Assembly (NCBI RefSeq): GCF_030247195.1
Contig: NC_080670.1
Coordinates: 206,138,546 to 206,202,545, forward strand
From: Topomyia yanbarensis
Taxonomy: Eukaryota; Arthropoda; Insecta; Diptera; Culicidae
DNA length: 64,000 bases
Reading direction: 5' to 3'
Of the stretch, positions 49,801 to 53,562 are shown piece by piece; position 1 is the first letter of the stretch, and each line of letters opens with the position of its first letter. Position numbers and translations under genes: made by a program. Under the pieces are notes generated by a model. It did no database searches and was not told where the DNA came from. It worked only from the letters and a program-made list of their open reading frames with translations.

Positions 49801-50765
49801 ATGCTTCGGCAATTTTAAGCAAGTATTCCAAAATAATTGGCACCAATTTGGTACTGATTTGAACCATCGTAACTGGCTCCAAGTTGATGTTAATTACTGA
49901 TGAGGAGAATCCGAAGTTCCAAAAAATCAAACTTTTAAATTTAGATGTTTCTCATCACCACATAAATTCAACATGATCATCCATTTGTAGACATTGAATA
50001 ATTAATTATTAAACATGTTACCTAAAAAAAATATTATGCCAGCTAAACAACAGCGAACTTACCCTTGCAAATATCCCGGCTGCTGATGGTCCTGCCATAC
50101 AGATCCGAGATCAGCACCGACGTCATCTCCCGCTGGGACTGCTTGTGCTCGAAGGCCATCTCGACGGCAATCTTGGTCACCAGCGATCGCCGCTCCGCCC
50201 CCATCACATCACTCAACCCTTCCGCCACCTCGTTGGTGTCCCCGTGCTCGTAATACTCCAGTATAATCGGTTCCACCTTCTTGGTGAACTCCTCGTCCGT
50301 CATCTCCGGGATGACCTCCTTCAGTTCGATATTGTGCGAGCTGTTGAACGCATCCAGATCGAAGTTCGGATCGTTCTGATCCTCCTCATCCAGCTCTTCG
50401 AATATTTCCGAACCGGGCTTACCCCAAACCCCTTTGCCCCCGGCACCGCCCTTCTTGGGCAGTCCACGGCCGTAGCCGTTGCGCGACCGTCGACTGTTTT
50501 TCCACTTTCGGTGTGGAGCAACAAAGTTCGGGGTTCCAGCGACTCCGAGCACTCCGTCCTTGCTGTTCGATCGGGACAACTTACGGGCTCGTTTCTTATG
50601 CTTGTCATCCAGTATGGCAGTGGGTTTTTTCATCAGACCAAGAGATAATCCGTTAATAGTGGTAGCTTTTGGACTGCCCACCGGACTGGAGGAACCCTCG
50701 TGGTGCCCATTCGTTCCATTTTGGGCAGCATGATCCCCGTTGAACTGCTTCTCGACCTCCATCAT
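10735..50765 (-). CDS. Pdcd4: Pdcd4, programmed cell death 4 (MA3-domain translation inhibitor), four coding exons
   Basis: In animals PDCD4 binds the helicase eIF4A through two MA3 domains and blocks cap-dependent translation. Coding exons on the minus strand: 50763/50765-50063, 38825-38437, 38372-38122 and 10810-10735. All introns are GT-AG (donors GTAAGT, GTAAGT, GTTAGT) and the phases join exactly: 703+389+251+76 = 1419 bases, 472 residues; human PDCD4 has 469. Seen in the protein: a basic, Ser-rich N-terminus with an RxRxxS kinase motif (R59-A-R-K-L-S64), the family block [17 protein letters not shown] at about 99-115, MA3-1 at about 157-277, MA3-2 at about 325-444, and the conserved tail [12 protein letters not shown]. 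The second of two tandem ATGs (50762) matches the family N-terminus better. The DSG-type beta-TrCP degron of vertebrates is not visible. The introns of 11.2 and 27.3 kb are filled with transposons. Identity is very secure; the transcript itself is inferred. Confidence 0.95.
10811..13120. other. Pdcd4 intron 3, distal part
   Basis: No supported gene. Frames at 10920-11195 and 11548-12137 lack domains. 11870-12170 is richer in G and C, with short TATA-like text, but nothing shows it to be a promoter. Confidence 0.4.
13121..13478. mobile_element. Inverted-repeat MITE with GTACACGC ends
   Basis: The left end (GTACACGCAACCATAAAATA) and the reverse complement of the right end (GTACACGCCACCGAAAAACT) match over about 28 bases with a few mismatches. 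The interior has Thr/Leu-poor AT-rich text and no coding frame. About 358 bases. Confidence 0.6.
13523..13742. mobile_element. Foldback MITE with ~60-base arms
   Basis: The left arm from 13523 (GACAAGACTGTTTCAATAC) is the imperfect reverse complement of the right arm ending at 13742, over about 60-65 bases. The spacer is about 90 bases and non-coding. Confidence 0.7.
13939..14298 (-). pseudogene. Tc1/mariner-type transposase N-terminal fragment
   Basis: From the ATG at 14298 the frame reads [19 protein letters not shown] and [10 protein letters not shown], an in-frame stop at about codon 35, then [20 protein letters not shown] and [17 protein letters not shown]. This is the paired helix-turn-helix DNA-binding part of a mariner-like transposase; the catalytic half is missing. 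Confidence 0.8.
14534..17077 (-). mobile_element. Decayed R1/LOA-like non-LTR retrotransposon
   Basis: Order on the minus strand: an ORF1 remnant (17077-16808; [20 protein letters not shown] and [13 protein letters not shown], like the R1 gag region before its zinc knuckles), endonuclease remnants near 16130-15960 ([20 protein letters not shown] then IDLALATPG), and reverse transcriptase (15290-14534; [69 protein letters not shown]). The catalytic box reads FADG in place of FADD. Several frame changes are present. The I/LOA/R1 placement is approximate. Confidence 0.78.
17355..18583 (-). mobile_element. DD37E mariner-like transposon (ITmD37E type), near intact
   Basis: Perfect 28-base terminal inverted repeats lie at 17355-17382 and 18556-18583 (starting AAGGGCGAACACGAAATTAT), each flanked by the TA target duplication (17353-17354 and 18584-18585). 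The 1229-base body holds one transposase gene on the minus strand. Size, TA target and transposase type agree with the mosquito DD37E group. Confidence 0.93.
17509..18432 (-). pseudogene. DD37E transposase with one nonsense codon and a 4-residue gap
   Basis: The ATG at 18432 ([17 protein letters not shown]) opens a 308-codon frame. Helix-turn-helix text is at about 20-50 and 95-115 ([40 protein letters not shown]). The first catalytic Asp is in [10 protein letters not shown], the second in FWPDLASC, the Glu in CPVEQY. Only 33 residues separate the second Asp from Glu; four residues appear to be missing just before VEQ, which would restore the 37 of DD37E. A TAG at 17856-17854 interrupts the frame without shifting it. 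Both defects should inactivate the enzyme. Confidence 0.9.
18656..19268 (-). pseudogene. Second copia-type integrase fragment
   Basis: [17 protein letters not shown] and IDWFDTV near 19040-19150, then, in other frames, [19 protein letters not shown] and [17 protein letters not shown] (18982-18880) match the integrase C-terminal part of copia elements. It differs from the element at 1-2850. Several frame changes are present; no LTR was recognised. Confidence 0.82.
19716..19941. mobile_element. Foldback MITE with ~80-base arms
   Basis: Arms 19730-19810 and 19849-19929 are reverse complements with few mismatches (AGAACGCCTGAATAAGCGGC outermost). The match weakly extends outwards to GTTAAGG and CGTTAAA. 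No coding frame. Confidence 0.85.
20220..20345. repeat. Short palindromes
   Basis: CGGCAGCCAGCTGCCGG near 20230 and a perfect-stemmed inverted repeat around GTCGAC (AGCTTCTGA...TCAGAAGCT) near 20315-20342. Function unknown. Confidence 0.6.
20360..20755 (+). repeat. Dispersed repeat, copy A
   Basis: 20590-20755 matches 63292-63452 in the same orientation (shared GAGTACTATGGCT, TCTCTAGCTAATTGAATGTC and GTTAAAA). 20365-20450 matches the reverse complement of about 63100-63170 (AAACAGAGATGAACAGCAGC, TCGTCGACAG, TTTTCAGTGGTGATC). So two blocks of one repeat family lie in different relative orientation in the two copies. Confidence 0.75.
20756..22412. other. Intronic spacer, nothing recognised
   Basis: AT-rich to 21180. 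21600-22090 is GC-richer with an open 161-codon frame without any domain. I see no gene or terminal repeat. Confidence 0.4.
22413..22656. mobile_element. MITE with ~46-base terminal inverted repeats
   Basis: TCTTGAGCGTTTTTTCAAAA and the following bases through ATATCTGCAATGAGTTACTC at the left are perfectly mirrored at 22607-22656. Interior about 140 bases, non-coding. Total 244 bases. Confidence 0.9.
23489..23936. mobile_element. Element with 17-base terminal inverted repeats
   Basis: TGTTCCACTCGTCAGTA at 23489-23505 is exactly mirrored by 23920-23936. The interior has sub-repeats (GGCGCCAGTTAGAC; AACTAGCGAATCAAATTCG versus AGTTGGACTATTGTCCAACT) and no coding frame. Confidence 0.75.
24441..24665 (-). 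pseudogene. Non-LTR reverse transcriptase C-terminal scrap
   Basis: [20 protein letters not shown] and [19 protein letters not shown] match the tail of mosquito non-LTR enzymes (RW.GHV.RMPE block). About 60 residues remain. Confidence 0.65.
24947..24960 (+). repeat. Target-site duplication, left copy
   Basis: GTCATATAGCTTAT, identical to 31145-31158, directly beside the poly(A) end of the I-clade element. Confidence 0.92.
25049..25425 (-). repeat. Tandem imperfect ~70-base repeats in the 3' UTR of the I-clade element
   Basis: The phrase ATCTTAAAACTAG or a close variant recurs at about 25055, 25124, 25257, 25328 and 25402, with a more diverged unit near 25190. Each is followed by a variant of TTCAATATACAAGAGGGGGA. 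Spacing is 67-72 bases, so about six units. Confidence 0.75.
25828..29514 (-). CDS. ORF2 polyprotein: AP endonuclease, reverse transcriptase, RNase H
   Basis: The ATG at 29514 gives 1228 residues; the frame is open seven codons further upstream without an ATG. Order seen: AP-type endonuclease at about 12-235 ([27 protein letters not shown]), reverse transcriptase at about 460-720 ([62 protein letters not shown] and the catalytic box LADD in place of the usual YADD or FADD), RNase H at about 960-1090 ([45 protein letters not shown]), and a C-terminal C-X-C...H...H...C cluster ([17 protein letters not shown]). These activities nick the target and copy RNA into it. All catalytic acids are present and there is no stop. 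Confidence 0.93.
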   Translation of the reverse strand: MAKSSNEVTDSITVLQWNSRSILPKIDSFKFLLNSLKCDAFALCETWLTSDINLNFHDFNIIRLDRENPYGGVLLGIKKCYSFNRINLPSTPGIEIVACQVLIKGKDLCIASIYIPPRASVGHRTLYNITESLPAPRLVLGDFNSHGTVWGCLHDDNRSTLIQDLCDNFNMTILNTGEMTRIPTPPARASALDLSLCSTSLQLDCMWKVIPDPHGSDHLPIVISIANGSRPSKTINGSYDLTRNIDWKSYATAISVKIESTQELPPEEEYRFLAGLILDSANQAQTKPVPSANTHGRSPTLWWDKECSELYAEKSTAYKAFREDGLPASYQQYASLERRMKSLMKAKKRSYWRRFVDGLTRETAMSTLWGTARRMRNRNSTNENVEYSNRWIFAFAKKICPDSVPVQKTCRAASPHDTANETSFSMVEFSLALLSCNNNAPGLDRIKFNLLKNLPDTAKRRLLNLFNKFLEGNIVPYEWRQVKVIAIQKPGKPASDHNSYRPIAMLSCIRKLFEKMILFRLDNWVEANGLLSDTQFGFRKGKGTNDCLALLSTEIQMAYANKEQMASVFLDIKGAFDSVSINILSEKLHQHGLSPILNNFLLNLLSEKHMHFSHGDLTTSRFSYMGLPQGSCLSPLLYNFYVNDIDDCLANSCTLRQLADDGVVSVTGPKAADLQGPLQNTLDNLSAWALQLGIEFSTEKTELVVFSRKREPAQLQLLLMGATINQVFTFKYLGVWFDSKGTWGCHIRYLKQKCQQRINFLRTITGTWWGAHPGDLIRLYKTTILSVMEYGCFCFRSAANIHFIKLERIQYRCLRIALGCMHSTHTMSLEVLAGVLPLKNRFWELSYRLLIRCDILNPLVIQNFERLVELNSQTRFMSLYFDYMAQSINPSSYNPNRVRFLDTSDSTVFFDTSMKEEIRGIPDHIRPQVIPNIFYNKFREVDCDKMFYTDGSNLDGSTGFGIFNNTITASYKLNDPASVYVAELAAIQYTLGIIDTLPTDHYFIVSDSLSSIEALRAVKPKKQLPYFLGMIQESLCTLSEKSYQITFVWVPSHCSIPGNEKADSLAKAGALNGDIYERPICFNEFFSICRQRTLNSWQTSWSNGELGRWLHSIIPKVSTKPWFGGMDVGRDFIRVMSRLMSNHYTMDAHLRRIGLAESSLCACDEGYHDIEHVVWVCAGYCDARSQLKESLRARGRPPNVPVRDMLATRDFPYMSLIYTFIKTINIPI
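29507..30844 (-). CDS. ORF1 protein of the I-clade element (nucleic-acid-binding gag-like protein)
   Basis: A 445-residue protein. ORF1 proteins of this group bind the element RNA and form the ribonucleoprotein. Three zinc knuckles are visible: C197-X2-C-X4-H-X4-C210, C216-X2-C-X3-H-X4-C228 and C235-X2-C-X4-H-X4-C248. The N-terminal ~190 residues contain the segment [18 protein letters not shown] that recurs in the decayed relatives in intron 1. The C-terminal third is basic and Ser/Pro/Asn-rich. It ends with TAA at 29507, inside the start of ORF2. No internal stop or frameshift is present. Confidence 0.9.
   Translation of the reverse strand: MAEGEIPSDVIMEVPDPPNTRIAPRIKQYPEGSSGPWVVYFRTGEKPVNILKLSRDLTANYPAVTQITRVRANKIRVLVSDLGQANAIACCERFTREFKAYVPCVACEIDGVVSEPGLKCEELLEHGVGCFKDPSLEQIKILECKQLYTANTEGGKTTYSLSGSIRVTFAGSSLPNYILLDKVRLPVRLFVPRVMNCSNCKQLGHTATYCGNKKRCGKCEGEHEDDSCDKETEKCICCGGPSHALKSCPAYKQRGDKIKRSLKERSRRSYAEMLKNASPSVLSENPYAGLANVEQESDDPREGTSLVNPGESRKRRNPASPTLPRKGAKVSSTQSAPSTTNKSNGSDAQKPKQFAPGLGNINSNKEYPPLPGTSKTPSVPFFQTDTQSSSGLMKFSDIVDLIFTAFNVTDPLKSLLIRFLPIVQTFLKQLTTKWPLLAAIVSFDG
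31145..31158 (+). repeat. Target-site duplication, right copy
   Basis: GTCATATAGCTTAT, identical to 24947-24960, directly beside the 5' end of the I-clade element. Confidence 0.92.
31165..31660. repeat. Short tandem array of four ~103-123-base units next to the retrotransposon insertion
   Basis: Four units each start with a variant of GAGCCATTTAGCTCCCAG, contain TTATCGAGATCTAC or a variant, then GGCGGTGAACTCACCCTAC, then GGAATTTCTTTCGGTACCGATGCCTG. The marker TCGAGATCTAC recurs at 31196, 31319, 31437 and 31540 (spacings 123, 118, 103). The target-site duplication places the array outside the I-clade element. It resembles the promoter-monomer arrays of some retroelement leaders, but its parent element is not identified. 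Confidence 0.65.
31661..32780. other. Unidentified sequence between tandem array and BEL/Pao relic
   Basis: A plus-strand frame of 151 codons (32003-32458) exists but shows no domain I recognise. The region could be the leader or gag part of the BEL/Pao relic that follows, but I cannot show it. Confidence 0.3.
32781..34260 (+). mobile_element. BEL/Pao LTR-retrotransposon relic (plus strand)
   Basis: Successive broken frames show the RNase H-region block [17 protein letters not shown] (about 32940), [20 protein letters not shown] (about 33100), integrase text [14 protein letters not shown] near 33810, and the integrase C-terminal part [20 protein letters not shown] with AQNSRPVV and PEDSLVERN (33950-34110). 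Order and motifs are those of BEL/Pao pol. Gag and the LTRs were not identified. Many stops and frame changes. Confidence 0.85.
34261..35026. other. Spacer, nothing certain
   Basis: Short frames on both strands without recognisable domains. Part may belong to the flanking BEL/Pao and non-LTR relics. Confidence 0.35.
35027..35520 (-). pseudogene. Non-LTR (Jockey-like) endonuclease fragment
   Basis: The minus strand reads [68 protein letters not shown] and [16 protein letters not shown], the block order of a Jockey-type endonuclease with internal deletion between the first two blocks and frame changes after the fifth. Reverse transcriptase is absent. Confidence 0.82.
35590..36002 (-). pseudogene. 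Ty3/gypsy gag fragment
   Basis: The frame from 36002 ([36 protein letters not shown]) continues in other frames as [18 protein letters not shown] and [10 protein letters not shown]. This matches the N-terminal gag of mosquito gypsy-like (CsRn1/Mag-type) elements. Pol is absent. Confidence 0.72.
36424..37121 (-). other. Two unidentified minus-strand frames
   Basis: 36702-37121 (139 codons) and 36424-36696 (90 codons). The first has a Cys-rich, non-repetitive composition (for example [20 protein letters not shown] and [13 protein letters not shown]), preceded by a GAC/GAA triplet tract. I recognise no domain. It could be a decayed gene, a transposon scrap or chance. Confidence 0.25.
37070..37215. 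repeat. Trinucleotide tracts
   Basis: GACGACGACGAAGAAGAAGAAG at 37077-37101 and GTCGTCGTCGTC followed by GACGACG near 37196-37216; low-complexity sequence. Confidence 0.7.
37216..38121. other. Start of Pdcd4 intron 3
   Basis: No gene or terminal repeat recognised. The stretch begins directly after the exon 3 donor on the minus strand. Confidence 0.5.
38122..38372 (-). CDS. Pdcd4: Pdcd4 coding exon 3
   Basis: This exon follows a 64-base intron (38373-38436, acceptor GATGTAG). It encodes residues 365-447 plus two bases of codon 448: the rest of MA3-2, including [16 protein letters not shown] and [14 protein letters not shown], then KDLPS. The donor is TCG-AG|GTTAGT at 38121-38120. The exon ends at the same place in the protein (PSR|GRKRF) where the distant last exon takes up, so intron 3 must run 27.3 kb to 10811. 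Confidence 0.94.
38437..38825 (-). CDS. Pdcd4: Pdcd4 coding exon 2
   Basis: The acceptor TTTTCCAG precedes the exon at 38827-38826. The first two bases complete Gly235, followed by 129 codons. It encodes the end of MA3-1 ([20 protein letters not shown]), the linker with the family motif DDVWGVGG, and the start of MA3-2 ([20 protein letters not shown], then [11 protein letters not shown]). It ends in phase 0 at GAG|GTAAGT. The exon matches the vertebrate protein closely in order and spacing. Confidence 0.95.
39330..39700 (+). pseudogene. Possible non-LTR ORF1 (RRM-like) scrap
   Basis: GAGGTACGACTACACGATCT with following text resembles the better-preserved ORF1 fragment at 44810-45190 ([13 protein letters not shown]). 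The match is short and the frame is broken. Confidence 0.35.
40300..40630 (+). pseudogene. ORF1 fragment of an I-clade relative (plus strand)
   Basis: [19 protein letters not shown], then [20 protein letters not shown] and [25 protein letters not shown] align in order with residues 40-130 of the intact ORF1 at 29507-30844. A frame change at about 40430 and loss of the zinc knuckles make it a relic. Confidence 0.75.
41283..41378 (+). ncRNA. tRNA-like / SINE-head sequence with Pol III boxes
   Basis: A possible A box (TGGCATAAGGG) is followed by a stem-loop TTGGG-CCGGAGT-CCCAA, a perfect B box (GGTTCGAATCC) within a T-arm stem GCAGG/CCTGT, and a run of seven T at about 41370-41376. The acceptor ends do not pair, so it is not a working tRNA; a tRNA-derived SINE or tRNA pseudogene fits best. 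Confidence 0.5.
41760..42040 (-). pseudogene. Non-LTR reverse transcriptase fragment
   Basis: The minus strand reads [40 protein letters not shown] and MMDGVRYCV, the palm region of a mosquito non-LTR enzyme (usual text FIDFKAAYDSV). A stop lies after DLLDGG. The upstream part to about 41500 is unclear. Confidence 0.75.
42110..42720 (+). pseudogene. ORF2 reverse transcriptase fragment of an I-clade relative (plus strand)
   Basis: Nucleotide-level similarity to the intact element in the opposite orientation: [15 protein letters not shown] text at about 42150, [73 protein letters not shown] and [14 protein letters not shown], ending in frameshifted GFRK-like text at 42560. With the ORF1 fragment at 40300 it may be one internally rearranged copy. 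Confidence 0.85.
43044..44080 (-). pseudogene. R1-type ORF1 remnant with zinc-knuckle text
   Basis: The minus strand has [30 protein letters not shown] and further frames with Lys/Asp-rich text (43645-43445). C-X2-C...GH...C knuckles are typical of R1/Jockey ORF1 proteins. [20 protein letters not shown] near 43975-44040 looks like a coiled-coil part. Frameshifted throughout. Confidence 0.6.
44810..45190 (+). pseudogene. Non-LTR ORF1 fragment with RRM-like segment
   Basis: In alternating frames the plus strand reads [40 protein letters not shown] and [16 protein letters not shown]. This resembles the RRM-like part before the zinc knuckles in Jockey-type ORF1 proteins. Decayed. Confidence 0.6.
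45375..47040 (-). mobile_element. Decayed, deleted copy of the I-clade family (minus strand)
   Basis: 45375-45760 matches the intact element at about 27900-28500 at nucleotide level (for example CGATACGAGTTGTGGTCGGA) with a ~240-base deletion. 46343-45804 is the ORF1 zinc-knuckle half ([36 protein letters not shown]) in which several Cys are lost. 46868-46656 is the ORF1 middle ([30 protein letters not shown]), and [13 protein letters not shown] text follows near 47000. Same orientation as Pdcd4. Confidence 0.88.
47288..47400. repeat. (TTTA)n-rich low-complexity tract
   Basis: Imperfect TTTA tetranucleotide repeats; the Ile/Tyr/Leu-rich frames across it are artefacts. Confidence 0.9.
47401..48539. 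other. Intron 1 spacer, nothing recognised
   Basis: GC-richer than its surroundings between 47560 and 48150, with 65-93-codon frames but no domain. Possibly an LTR or leader of an unidentified element. Confidence 0.3.
48540..49215 (+). pseudogene. Non-LTR reverse transcriptase relic
   Basis: [34 protein letters not shown] and later [25 protein letters not shown] correspond to the GF..GRSTTDQ / FVDFKAAYDS / K.KYM...R blocks of a mosquito non-LTR enzyme. The catalytic centre is deleted and stops are frequent. Confidence 0.72.
49630..49790 (-). pseudogene. Non-LTR reverse transcriptase C-terminal scrap
   Basis: [20 protein letters not shown] and PVGLL on the minus strand match the RW.GHVARMP tail block. 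About 45 residues. Confidence 0.6.
50063..50765 (-). CDS. Pdcd4: Pdcd4 coding exon 1
   Basis: This exon encodes residues 1-234 plus one base of codon 235. It carries the disordered N-terminal third, the Gly/Lys-rich family block, an acidic stretch ([14 protein letters not shown]) and the first half of MA3-1 with the family motif [13 protein letters not shown]. The donor is AAG-G|GTAAGT at 50062/50061. The frame runs on for six more residues into the intron before a stop, which marks the exon edge. Two tandem ATGs open the frame; an A lies at -3 of the second. Whether a 5' UTR intron exists cannot be seen. Confidence 0.95.
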
Positions 50766-52489
50766 TGCAGTTGCCCCCGGGGGAATACTTCAGCGATTCC
50801 TTTGTTTTTTCCGTCCACTGGGCACGCAAATCACGCACACTGACGCACCCACACAAGGCTACAGACAACTAGGGCTATTTTCAGATTTTCTTCACCGCCG
50901 CACGGTTTTTTTCCTGCCTTCACCCAGATTTTTACGCAATGTTCACCCTGATGAAAATCTGCCTAACGTGTATTTATTCAGCTTAAATTATGCAGTCTTT
51001 TTGTTCCGAACAAAATCTCACTTTCCGTCGAAAACAAAATGTCCTCCGGCCTTGAAACACAGAAGCCGGCTGGGGCAGAATGTTCCAGCAACTTCTATCG
51101 TTCTGCAAACAGAGTACACCCCACTTCACTTGTCTTCCAACTAACAAAGTCCGTCTTCTAAATCGTCCAAATTCACTTGTTTTCACCAATGGAATACGAG
51201 AAAAATAAAGTTCACTTTTTTATGCAATACTCAACAGCAAAGAATATTACTGCGTAATACCATTCGCACTCTCTACCGTACTAGTTCTTCTCTACTCTGC
51301 TGCTCCACCACTGCAGGCAGCACTCACTTTACTTTTTCAGCCGTTCAGCCGCTGAACAAAACAACACACACCCCAAAAAACTGTGAGAGAGAGCGAGCGG
51401 AAGAGACCTAAAAAAGTCACCGAACAAAAGTACCGTTAGCCAAAGCGAAGAAACTTCACGTCCAACTCGATCGACTGTTGCCGAAGGATTGAATAGAGTC
51501 GAGTCGAGCTGGCGATGGTGGAGCGACTCGTTCGTCGGCCGGGCCGACGGCGACGAAGCCGGTTTTCTGAACTCGCACGAAGGGTGAAACCAATACCAGC
51601 AAGAATCGAATACGCACACCACCGCTAGTTTTGTTTTTGTTTGGTGCTGATGGTGCGGTGCGTTTGTGTGTGCGTTAACAGTCAGCCGGAGTGTTGCAGA
51701 AGCTGAAGCAGCAGCGGCGCCCTAAATATCGATTGGTGTGTGCGTGTGTGGAGTGCATGACTTCCCCTCCTTTCTTTTTATTTTCGTATTTTTGTTTTCG
51801 AGGTCTTCCTCTTTCTCCGTTCTTGATGTTCTTCGATGAAGCAGCTGTTATTACGTGTCGAAATTAGCCGGTTTGTAAATAATTTATTTTATTATAATAC
51901 CATGCCCATTTGAAAAATTCAATGATGATAACACGATATGAAATTTATTTGCAAAATGGTTTGATAATTTAGTTTTACGAATCATCACACTTTAATATAT
52001 CCATGAAAACACATTAACCGGTGGCTTTGTGTTGGTGACCCTGAAAAGTTATTGGTTTAGCAGACGTTCCCCGGCACAGGGAGAAGTTCTTGTTCAAGAC
52101 GATTGGAATTCTCAAGGTGGTTCTCGAAAGCATGGTATTTTTGGAAATTTCAAAAAAAAAATGTGTTCGACAGGATAACCAAACTGATTCGGATGTTGCA
52201 TTAAAGTTACAATTTGATGGTGTTTTAATAATCCACTATTCTCGTCTGTTTATGGATTCTGCATTTAACGTTTCCTTTGCAAATTTTTACTTAAAAGTAT
52301 ATAATAAATGGTGTCAAAAATAGGTAGTGAAATAAATGATACCAACAACTGTTTGTTTCCTCTGTAAGTAAATGACTGCAGATTTGTGGAGCACCTTTTT
52401 AATAATTACAGTACTTTTTCATACAGACTTAACTTTTAAACCAGGTAAATCTGGTTAAGCTTGGATGGAAATTGAAAGCTGCTTAAGCC
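50766..52489. other. Pdcd4 5' UTR/promoter region and upstream spacer
   Basis: No supported gene is visible. The first few hundred bases contain the Pdcd4 leader on the minus strand. A GA/CT-rich, GC-richer stretch (51280-51760) is typical of a dipteran promoter region. 51770-52489 is AT-rich and shows nothing recognisable. The exact start of transcription cannot be placed by eye. Confidence 0.4.
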
Positions 52490-53285
52490 GCTATTAGAAC
52501 ATCAAACGAATACGAACTTTTGGTTGCTTGGGATGGTCGTCGCAACTGATACTGAAAGTCCTTGTAGCTTATATGATGACCCTGGATCAGAAAACGCGTA
52601 AAACGAGTTCGAGTAGATTAAAAAAGGCCCTTCACAACCTGGAGAACCTCCCGTTTTGTAGGAACGTGAAGTTCATCCAGAAATTCGACGAAAATTGTCT
52701 CAGTTAACGAATACGAAAAACAATCGTCTGCAGGGTTCGAAGGTATCCCAAGTACGAATTCAGATGAGCCAGCTTTTTCGGGTATCAATTACTTCGGTTA
52801 ATCAGGAGTGTTTTTCCCAATCTCTTGTAGAAGTTTTACCGAGCCAGAGCGAAAATGACGAATTTCGATACCTTCCATCGAGTGGACACGAATAATATTC
52901 CTCACAACTTCGACGGTTTCCTTGAAGGTCTCGAAGCTATCTAGACAATCGTCGACGTAGTGGTTCTCTTAAATCACAGTGACTGCCCGTGGATAGACTT
53001 CAGCAAACTCCTGCGCGTTAACATGTATTATTGCATATTGCGCAGAAACTGGTGAGCAAATAGCACCGAATGAGGCCACGTTCACGAGAAATACTTCTAT
53101 TGCTTTCGATGGACTGTTCCACTGGAGAAAGCATTGTGCCAAACAATTTTGCCTACGGATCAAGAGCTGGTGAAATATCTCTTGGATGCCACCATTCACC
53201 ATATACTGGTATAGGAAACTGATGGAAGCGGATAAGAACTGCTGGTAGAGACTCCGCCGACGATTGCAGCTGCATCCCATATTGC
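52490..53285 (-). pseudogene. BEL/Pao reverse transcriptase relic (minus strand)
   Basis: The minus strand reads VFLVNVASFGAICSPVSAQY, VNAQEFAEVYPRAVTVI, then (after a stop) NHYVDDCLDSFETFKETVEV and VVRNIIRVHSMEGIEIRHF. HYVDD is the catalytic box of BEL/Pao enzymes. TKREVLQVVKGLF near 52640 is the following block. Frame breaks are present. Confidence 0.85.
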
Positions 53286-53562
53286 CTACTCAAATTGAGC
53301 CTTCCATCTCGAATTCTCTGTACTTTTGTCGAGCCGATTATGCCGCATTGAAAGATACGCTCTTAATCACCAATTGAGATTTTATTGAATCGACCACCAC
53401 TATTAGTGGAGCTGTGAAATATTTCAGCCTCGCTGTGCAGAATGCTGTTTCCCGCGTTGTTCCGCCTAAGCTACCTCCGCAAAACCATCGTGGTCGAAGC
53501 CAAGATTACGCTCTCACAAGCGAGCGCGATCTGCTGCTCTTCGAAGGTATTACAGGTCCCAG

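Noticed and set aside
50145..50648. 167-codon plus-strand frame
   Set aside because: It is the antisense shadow of Pdcd4 exon 1.
50839..50843. TCAGT initiator for Pdcd4 with GGACG downstream
   Set aside because: The downstream motif is two bases off the DPE position and single short motifs are common; no start site can be called.
52695..53280. Candidate new gene on either strand
   Set aside because: The minus strand carries the HYVDD box and flanking blocks of a BEL/Pao reverse transcriptase.
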